Origin: Aureobasidium sp. EXF-3400
Lineage: Eukaryota; Ascomycota; Dothideomycetes; Dothideales; Saccotheciaceae
Direction of reading: 5' to 3'
Length of the DNA: 64,000 nucleotides
Assembly: GCA_024195585.1 (NCBI GenBank)
Contig: SWBL01000010.1
Span: 124,001 to 188,000 of the forward strand
In this document: piece by piece, positions 57,009 through 64,000 of the stretch
Layout: each line of letters starts with the position of its first letter
Numbering within the stretch: the first letter of the stretch is position 1
Program-made: the position numbers and the translations under genes
The notes under the pieces: generated by a model
Told to the model about the DNA's origin: nothing
What the model saw: only the letters and a program-made list of their open reading frames with translations
Databases searched by the model: none

Positions 57009-59625
57009 CTACTGATCCAGCTCGACGTAGTTGGCAGGGAAGAGACCTTCTTGGCCGTTGTAGTGGCCGAACCACCAATCCTCATCAGGGAACTCCTGTT
57101 CTTTGTATTAGCAATGCTTTTCTCGCCTGTAATTATGGAATATAAACTTACCACACCCGTGATCTTTGCGCCGTCGGGGAAACTGAGCTCGTTGTCTTCG
57201 GCGGCCTCATAGTCGTATTGTGCTGTGGCGGTTTGTCCGCCGGCAGCTGCAGGGGCAGCATGTGCGGCAGCGGGCTCATCACGAGCAGGAGCCGGGGGTG
57301 GTGGTGCAGCGCCGCCAGCAGCTTCGTCGTCTTCCACAAGTTCAACATAGTTTGATGGGAAAAGACCAGTCTCGCCCTGCGAGTTCTGTCCCATCCACCA
57401 ATCCTCGTCAACCATCTCGATGTTCTCGACGTATTCGCCTTCATGAAGCTCAATCTCGTTGTCTTCAGCCTTTTCGTAGTCGTATTGGACGAGAGCACGC
57501 TTTCCAGCAACACCAGCTCCTGGGTTGGCGTTTGCAGCTGCACTTGCGCCAAAGGTACTGGCCGAAGCTTCCTCGGCTGCAGCACGAGCATGGTCCTCTT
57601 CGTCTTCAGGCTCATCGCGCATGTGTGATGCAGCGGCAGAGGCGGCGTTCGAGAGAGATTGCGTTGGCATAGGGGGAGCTACGAAACGCTCTTCCGGAGC
57701 TTCCATAGGTTCTACGGGTGCACTACGAGCCACAGGCATGGCAACGCGGATAGGAGAGCTGGGAGGAGAAGGTGTAGGACTGCGAGGTTGAGCAGGAGGA
57801 GGAGGAAGGCTGATGTGCTCCTCTTCAGGTCTCTCATCCTCATCTTCTTCCTCTTGAGGAGGAGGGGGGACAGAGCGACTGGCAAGACCAGCGTTGGGAT
57901 TGCTGGAGAAGTCCATGGGGGGAGGCATAGAACGTGCAGGAGAGTCATCACCAACGTTTGAAGCACCCATAGGAGCAGCGTTCTTGAAACGATCCTTCAG
58001 AGCACCGACACCACCAGAGGGAAGTTCGGGTTCCGTCTCGCGCTCAGGCGATCTGACGTCGTCCTGGCCAGTCTTCTGAGCGCTGATGTTGCTAGTACCT
58101 GTGCGGTCAGTTGAGACAGGAGCCCAAGACTTGCCAGAGTAACCACTTTGCCAACCTCCGCTGGGCTGGCTTTGCATTGGCGAGGCAGCAGCAGCGGCTG
58201 GCGGAGGAGGAGCAGTATCAGCGGCGCCGCTGAGTCCACGCTCGCGGGCCTTCTTCTCGGCCCACAGCTGAGCTGGAGACTTGCCATCTGTGCTACCAAA
58301 GTTCTTACTAGCAGCACCAATGGGGGCAGATGCAGCTGGTGGAGGAACACCGAACCCAACGGGGGTGGGGGCCTTTGTACCGGCGAAAGAGCTTGTTGAA
58401 GAGCCGAAGCGGTTGGCAACCTTGGGCTTGGGCATCTCGCTCAGGCGACCAGACTGACTCGATTGGCTGAAGGCTGCAGAGCGGTCGGCCAAAGATCTGG
58501 GTGCTTGCTCTTCATCGTCGCCAGTACGGGATTGGTTAACAGGAGGAGCAGCAGGCGATGGAGAGGCCTGAGCCTTTGCGCGAATAGCAGCAATGTCGAC
58601 CTTACCGACGGGCTCGTAAGCTCCCTTGACAATGGTTGGTCTGTCGTCCTTCTGTTCACGGGCTTGGCTGCGGATGGCGTTGATATCGACCTTGCCAATG
58701 GGTTGGTAACCGCCTCTAACGATGTCGCTAGGGCCATCGTTCTCTTGCCTCGTGGGAGGCTGGAAGCGCGAGGGCTGTTGCTTCTGGCTGGTGAGTTCGG
58801 CCATGTTGACCTTTGTAGGCTTGTATGCAGATTCCACCTTCTGAAGAGTATTGCGGGACAGCTGGGGTGCGTCCTCGCCCCATCCGTCATTGTCGGTGGA
58901 TGTGGGAGCTGCGGGCTTGGGTCGCGAGGCAAGAAGAGAACCGCCGGTACGTGTGGGCATGAAGACGGGCTTGGTGGCAGCGGGCGGGGGAGGAGCACGC
59001 GAGGATGCGCTGGAGTCGGAGGTTGAGGCACCACCACCATACTTGGCGCCTGATGCGTTGGACACCTTCTCGATGATGCTCTCGGGACTGAGGTGGCTTT
59101 CGGAGCGCGCTGTGATCTCTACATGGTAACCCTGGGCTTGTTAGATGGTTGTCAGGTAGCATTGAAGCCTGTGTGGACGTACGTGGAGCAGCTTGGAAAC
59201 GGCGGCGCGGTGTGTGTTGAAGTAGCCCTTTGTCCTCTCGGGAACGCCCTCACCGCACCACGAGATGAGTACCGACTTGGGCAGACCAGAGTTAGGGTCC
59301 TTTAGCTTGGCAAAGGCGAATTGGATGCGACCGTCCGAGAAGTCTTCGAGTAGCTCATGAAGCTCACCCTCTGTTGTCCTGGGGTCAGTTTGTGTCTTGC
59401 TGCATGTCGCTGATTCGGCTTCTACGCACCTCCAATAGTCTGGACCTTGAGGACACTCTCCTTGCTCGAGTCTTGCTGGAAGGCGCTTGTGAGGGGAGCC
59501 TGAACCGAGTATAGGGCCCATTGGGCATAGGTGGGCGAGTTGGCTGATGGGGCGGGACCGTCTACGATGGATTGGTAGCTCTTCTTGATCGAAGGACCGT
59601 TGGTTGACAGGTTGAGAGATGCCAT
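57009..59625 (-). CDS. ABP1: Actin-binding protein Abp1 (ADF-H plus two SH3 domains)
   Basis: Cortical actin-patch protein linking F-actin to endocytic machinery and Arp2/3. Four exons, 59625..59430, 59370..59183, 59131..57152 and 57095..57009, join in phase to 816 residues. The ADF-homology domain covers about 1-150 (MASLNLSTNGPSIKKSYQSI, EDFSDGRIQFAFAKLKDP, LISWCGEGVPERTKGYF). A disordered centre has Pro-rich runs and a duplicated GKVDI[NA]AIR motif. SH3-1 is about 671-730 (ALVQYDYEKAEDNEIEL, DEDWWMGQ, GLFPSNYVEL). SH3-2 is about 761-816 (AQYDYEAAEDNELSF) and is completed only by the last exon (EFPDEDWWFGHY, GLFPANYVELDQ). Yeast Abp1 has one SH3; two is common in filamentous fungi. Confidence 0.95.
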
Positions 59626-60249
59626 GTTGGCGGGTGTGAGATAGGGATATGTCAAGCAGACTGGTACGGTTCAGACTGCTACAAAGGACTGGCTTGACGA
59701 CAAGTTGTCAGGTTGCTGCTTTCCAAGTACCAGCGGGGGTTTGCTTCACGTCACCTCCCAAGCCAACACGGACTCTCGGACGCGCCAGCTCCGTTCCGCT
59801 CGCCGTATGCACAGCCCGCGAATACGATTCCATTGTGGCCGTGCGACACAGCCTGCTCTTGGCAGTCAGACGCAGTGTCATTGGCTCGTATCACTTCGAG
59901 CATTCGTGGCTTCCGTCGCTCGAGGCTTCGAACTTCGAGAGCTTTTCCTCCCTTTGGCTTCGTCCCTTCCCAAGCTCTCTCATCGTCCTGTATTGTGTTG
60001 CATCTTCAGCCAAAAGGTCAAGTGTTCCCCTTGACCGCGCGCTGCTTCTGCTCAACTCTCAGTGGCCGCTACTTGTCTCTGCAAGTATATCTGCACATTT
60101 TCCCTTGTCTTGCAACCATCATTCATCTCACCCTATCAACTCTTTCAAGAGTTGCTGCCCCACTCTCTCTGTCTTTGCCCTGTACGAGTAGCAAATCCAC
60201 TTTGCACACAACTGACTGTCAGAGTCGCTGAGTCGACTGTCCTGCAACC
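59626..60249. other. Divergent intergenic region ABP1 / F-box protein
   Basis: About 620 bp shared promoter, C/T-rich near 60180. Open frames here look like chance. Confidence 0.5.
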
Positions 60250-63200
60250 ATGAGTTATCCTCAGTCTCCGGCTTCCGATACTTCGTCGGATCTATATGCA
60301 GAGGTAGATACGTCGTCGCAGCTCAACTTGGCTGAGCGTGCGCGTCGACAAGTTGCTTCGCCAGCGTCTGACCAGATGTATGGTCATAGTTCTGTACCAC
60401 CCCCAGCACAGTCAAAAGGCAAGCGTAGATTTGGTGCAGAGGACTATCAGACCCAAGCACCGCAAAAGAAGCGCAAGCTTGTACTCACTGCAGAACGTTA
60501 TTACTCTCCAGCAATTCCGACCACAGCCAATCTGCCTGCCGAAGTTTGGCAGCATGTATTTCTATACCTCACTCCGGACGACCTCAGCCGGTGCTTGCGC
60601 GTCAGTCGCCTGTTCCGCTCGTATCTTACCGATCTCACGGGGACCATGAGTGTTCGTCTACCACCACGTCGCAATGGTCTCAAGGTTCTCGACAGCGAGG
60701 CGATATGGACTTCGGCTAGGAAACTGTTTGCTCCCAATCTACCTCGACCTCTCGCTGGCTTTACAGAGATGCACATGTTCCAGCTTCTTGGAGGTAGGGA
60801 TTGTCAAGCTTGTGGTGCGCTTCCATTGCAGCCAAATCAGCCTACTACCCCATTTGATGCCGGCCCTGGGCATGGTGGTGTGCGTATTATCTGGTCGTTT
60901 TCTGCTCGTTTGTGCTCCGAGTGTTTCGAGCTTTATTCCGTGAAGGTAGTATCGTGTCTTTGCCCTTCCCCCAGTGTAGTTGATCTAATTCATGTTTAGG
61001 ATGTTGATGTTGTGGTGTCTCCCGTCAATCCGTTGAGGGCTGGCTTGCCACATGCTTTCTGTACGCCCGACCTACACTACATTCCTGCTACGCTGCAGGC
61101 TCAGGCTGCTGCTTCTATCAAGGGCACCATGTTCAAGGTGTACTCGCAAAAACACATTGATGATCTTCAACAAGAACACCAAAATGCCAAGGAGTTCGGT
61201 ACTGCTGCTGCCGAGGAGTGGGTCAAGGGATTGCCGCTGCTTGGAAAACAGCAAATGGCCGATGCTGCTCGTCTGGAGAGGTGGGAAGCATCACTTCCCC
61301 TTGGCTCTGATATTCCGCAAGTGCTTAGAGAATATTTCCGTCCTTATTCTTCCACAATAGGTGAGACTCCGATCGCTGTCGCGTCTTTCGCAGTGTCTGC
61401 AGTGGAGACTCCTGCGGTGAGTGCCACGTCGCTCCCAGCGCCTCCTTCAGCTCAAAGTAAGTTTTCGCCGACCGGTGTTTTCCTCTTCCTGCTTTCACTA
61501 TTATTCCACCTTTGTCGGGTTTGTTCCATGATCGCTGTTCTTTTTTTCTCCCACTTTCCCACATCGACAGACCATACTTGCAAAACGAGTTATCGTACCA
61601 GATGGCAGTTATTGATTGTGGTTACGCAGTGAAACATCCTCTCCCGGCCAGAGTCGTCGCTGTTCCTCCTGCGACTCAACCGATCGCCAGCGCTCAAAGT
61701 CCACAACAATCGAACAAAAAGGAATGGCGCGCGCCTCGTAACTTAACAGAGGTCAACGAAGCTAGAGCTTCTCGACGAGCCGATATTGAGCGACGGTGTT
61801 ACGCCGAATTTCAACCACCACTCATGCCCAACGTCCTTCAACATATGGAGTCTTTCCACGCTGCCATGCAGATAACCACTCCATTGACTGACAGCGCGTG
61901 GCAAGTTCTGAAACCTCGCCTCTACGCTCAAAGAGACGCCGCCGAGCAGATCGAGTACATGAGAGAAGAACAGATGCGTGCTCTCCAGGCGACAATCCCG
62001 GATCCTGCATATCACGCCATGTACAGTCAACCCGTTGACCCAACAGTCCTCCAACGGCAATACGAAACTGCTCAAGCGCCCATTCGCAAGAAGCTTGGCA
62101 TGTACGCTGATGACCTGATCCGTATAAAGTGGAAAAAGGGCAAACTTCTGACTCGTGACAACTGTCCCGAGTTCGCTGTTGAAGTCTTGCTCTACGCCCG
62201 AAACAGATTCCTCCAAGTCGAGAGGCCGCATGACCTGCCCCCAGACCAGATGGCTGAAGAGTCCGATCCATGGTTTGTGAGCTTGGAGAACATGCGCTGG
62301 CTCTATGATCAGAAAGTCAGGACGTACACTGACAAATATTTGCGCGAGCTGTTCCACTGTGCCGAATGTAAGTCATCTGGCAAGTCTTACGCTTTTGAAG
62401 GCATGATACAACACTACGGTGCAAAACACACAACCGACTTCAGCAGAGGCAACATTGTTGTTCACTGGCAGAGTGCAGAGTGGCCGGATGAATGTCCCCT
62501 GGAACCTTGCAACGGTGCTATTCCTGATCCCACCATGCCTCCTAAGCCATCTAAGAAAGCCATAGAGACCGGTGACGCCAGCCAGCATCAAGCCTTGGAC
62601 AACCACGGGGCCCCAGCTCAACCTGCATATTCGGTGTATCAGAACGGCTCATACGATCAATCCGGTCAATCTGCTTACCCTCCTGAGGCCCATCCTGGTC
62701 ATGCTCCGTACGGTTATCCTTATGCAACCGGTACCCCAGCAGATCATCAACACGGCTACTATCCTCCTCCTATCAATCCGAGAAATCTATACGAGGATCA
62801 GATTGATTTCCTTGCAAATTTTGCACGGGAGATATGGGACACCATTGCTGGGATTCAAGGCCTGGAGGAAAGCGTCAGAGTTCACACAGTGTTGCACCAT
62901 GTTGTCTTAAGGTTCAAGGCCCACTTCGGTGGTGAGCCGACGCTCGATATGCTTGCAGATGCTCTTTTCAACCATGAACTTATGCGCCCTATCAAAGATG
63001 CGAGCGGCATGGCTTGCATGACCTGTATATCGAGCAATCTCGACGGCTTTGTTGCCTTCAAGCCCTATGCCAAGCGTATTGCCGACTACAAGCTTTACAA
63101 CACCTCATCGCTCATCACGCACTTCAAGACGGTCCATCTTGGAAGTGACTCTGGTCTTGATTGGAAAGAAGACATGATCGAGCTACCTGAAGACGACAAC

Positions 63201-64000
63201 ATCCGTGAGCTTCTGATTGCTATCGGCATGAATGACGAGAAGCTTGGTTTGATTGCTGCAGTGTTCCCCAAGCTGTTTCCCAATCCACTTCCGAGGATTG
63301 GTGAGGTCAAGGAGGCCTTTAAGCCGGTTCCTAAGAAGGATACGAAGAGTTCAGGCGCAAACAAGAAGAAGACTAAGAAACAGAAGCGTAATAGCGGACA
63401 TCCTGCTCCTCTAAATCAAGGCGAGACTTCAGAAGAGCAATCTGATGCTCTGCCAGAGGCCGCGGATGATGAGTACGACCCTCGACGCCCAGCTTTCATC
63501 GAGCGCGGAAACCAAGGACCAAACCGAAACGGCAAGAGACCACATGGAGACAGCCAGCGTCAGCAGCCATCCATCGATCTCACACAACTTGCACCAGAGA
63601 CCTTGGAGGCTCTCAGTCGACTTCGCCCATCCGACCCAGAGGTCCAGAAAGCTCTTGCTGGTAGGACCGAACGAAGTCCGTCTGTACCCAGAGCTGGTGG
63701 CTCCAATCCTCACCAGACCGACGCCATACATCAGAATCGTGCTGCATTCGAAGCCAATCGGGTGCCTGCGTATCAGCCGCAGGACTCTCGTGAGGTCAAC
63801 ACTCGCTCGAATGGTCGACACGATCGTGGTGGTGTTGAAGAGCCTGCTGAGGATTACACACAAATCATTCGTACTCCTGCTACTGGTCCCTACACTCAGC
63901 ACACTGCTGCAGCCCCAGTCCCATCTGCTCCACCTCAAGATCGTTACGTTCGCGTAGACTCTCGTGGGCAGCCTCTAGAACATCCAAGGCACGAATCAGC
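60250..64000 (+). CDS. Large F-box and zinc-binding fungal protein (3' end beyond window)
   Basis: Exon 1 is 60250..60945 and exon 2 begins at 61000 (phase 0, YSVK then DVDVVV). A third open stretch, frame starting about 61572, runs without a stop to base 64000. Exon 1 carries an F-box (LPAEVWQHVFLYLTPDDLSRCLRVSRLF, about residues 97-125) and CxxC pairs (DCQACGAL, LCSECFEL). Exon 3 has FHCAECKSSGKSYAFEGMI with His residues, another zinc-binding patch, then a long basic Gln/Pro-rich tail. Such F-box proteins are probable SCF substrate adaptors. The exon 2/3 junction is unresolved: the best donor (GTAAGT at 61457, phase 1) and best acceptor (ACAG ending 61570, phase 2) disagree by one base. Fallbacks are a weak GTTTTC donor at 61461 or acceptors ending 61608 or 61629. 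Confidence 0.8.

Noticed and set aside
59141..59521. 126-codon minus-strand open frame read as a separate gene
   Set aside because: It is Abp1 exon 2 plus intron sequence; the ADF-H domain only makes sense when spliced.

Overview
This 64 kb window is nuclear DNA from a filamentous ascomycete (Pezizomycotina). The signs are short 45-120 nt GT-AG introns, donors close to GTAAGT or GTGAGT, compact genes on both strands, and gene families such as a siderophore transporter, a UAA sugar transporter, Cla4 and Abp1. Codon use and gene types would fit Dothideomycetes, but I cannot place it more precisely from sequence alone. Exon joins below were derived by hand from splice signals and reading phase.

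Layout. 0-10.9 kb: the end of glycyl-tRNA synthetase, a small di-iron membrane hydroxylase, two tandem paralogues with F-box-like N-termini, Sec12 and eIF3d. 11.6-21 kb: three same-strand genes of the Cdc42/actin axis (Cla4 kinase, alpha-actinin, a CRIB-domain protein). 21-25.3 kb: a gene-poor stretch. 25.3-34.1 kb: an accessory-looking block with a DHA1 drug transporter broken by an in-frame stop, an unrecognised 925-residue protein with three copies of one domain and a KPEK minisatellite, and a siderophore transporter with a palindromic pair of GATA-factor sites upstream. 35-50 kb: housekeeping genes (Pso2/Snm1 nuclease, PP2A B55 subunit, succinate dehydrogenase flavoprotein, UAA nucleotide-sugar transporter, a 114-residue unknown, LSm2, an SDR enzyme). 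50.6-55 kb: two unknown fungal proteins, one with several membrane segments and one largely disordered. 55.3-56.2 kb: a diverged tandem array with a period of about 142 bp. 56.4-64 kb: a 49-residue zinc-ribbon protein, Abp1, and a large F-box/zinc protein that runs off the right edge.

Functional links. Cla4, the CRIB protein, alpha-actinin and Abp1 all belong to Cdc42-to-actin signalling and patch or ring assembly, and three of them are adjacent. The iron theme (siderophore uptake, GATA sites) is separate from the core genes. The least ordinary items are the nonsense-broken transporter, the GATA palindrome, the triplicated-domain protein, the satellite array and the tandem F-box-like pair with matched promoters.
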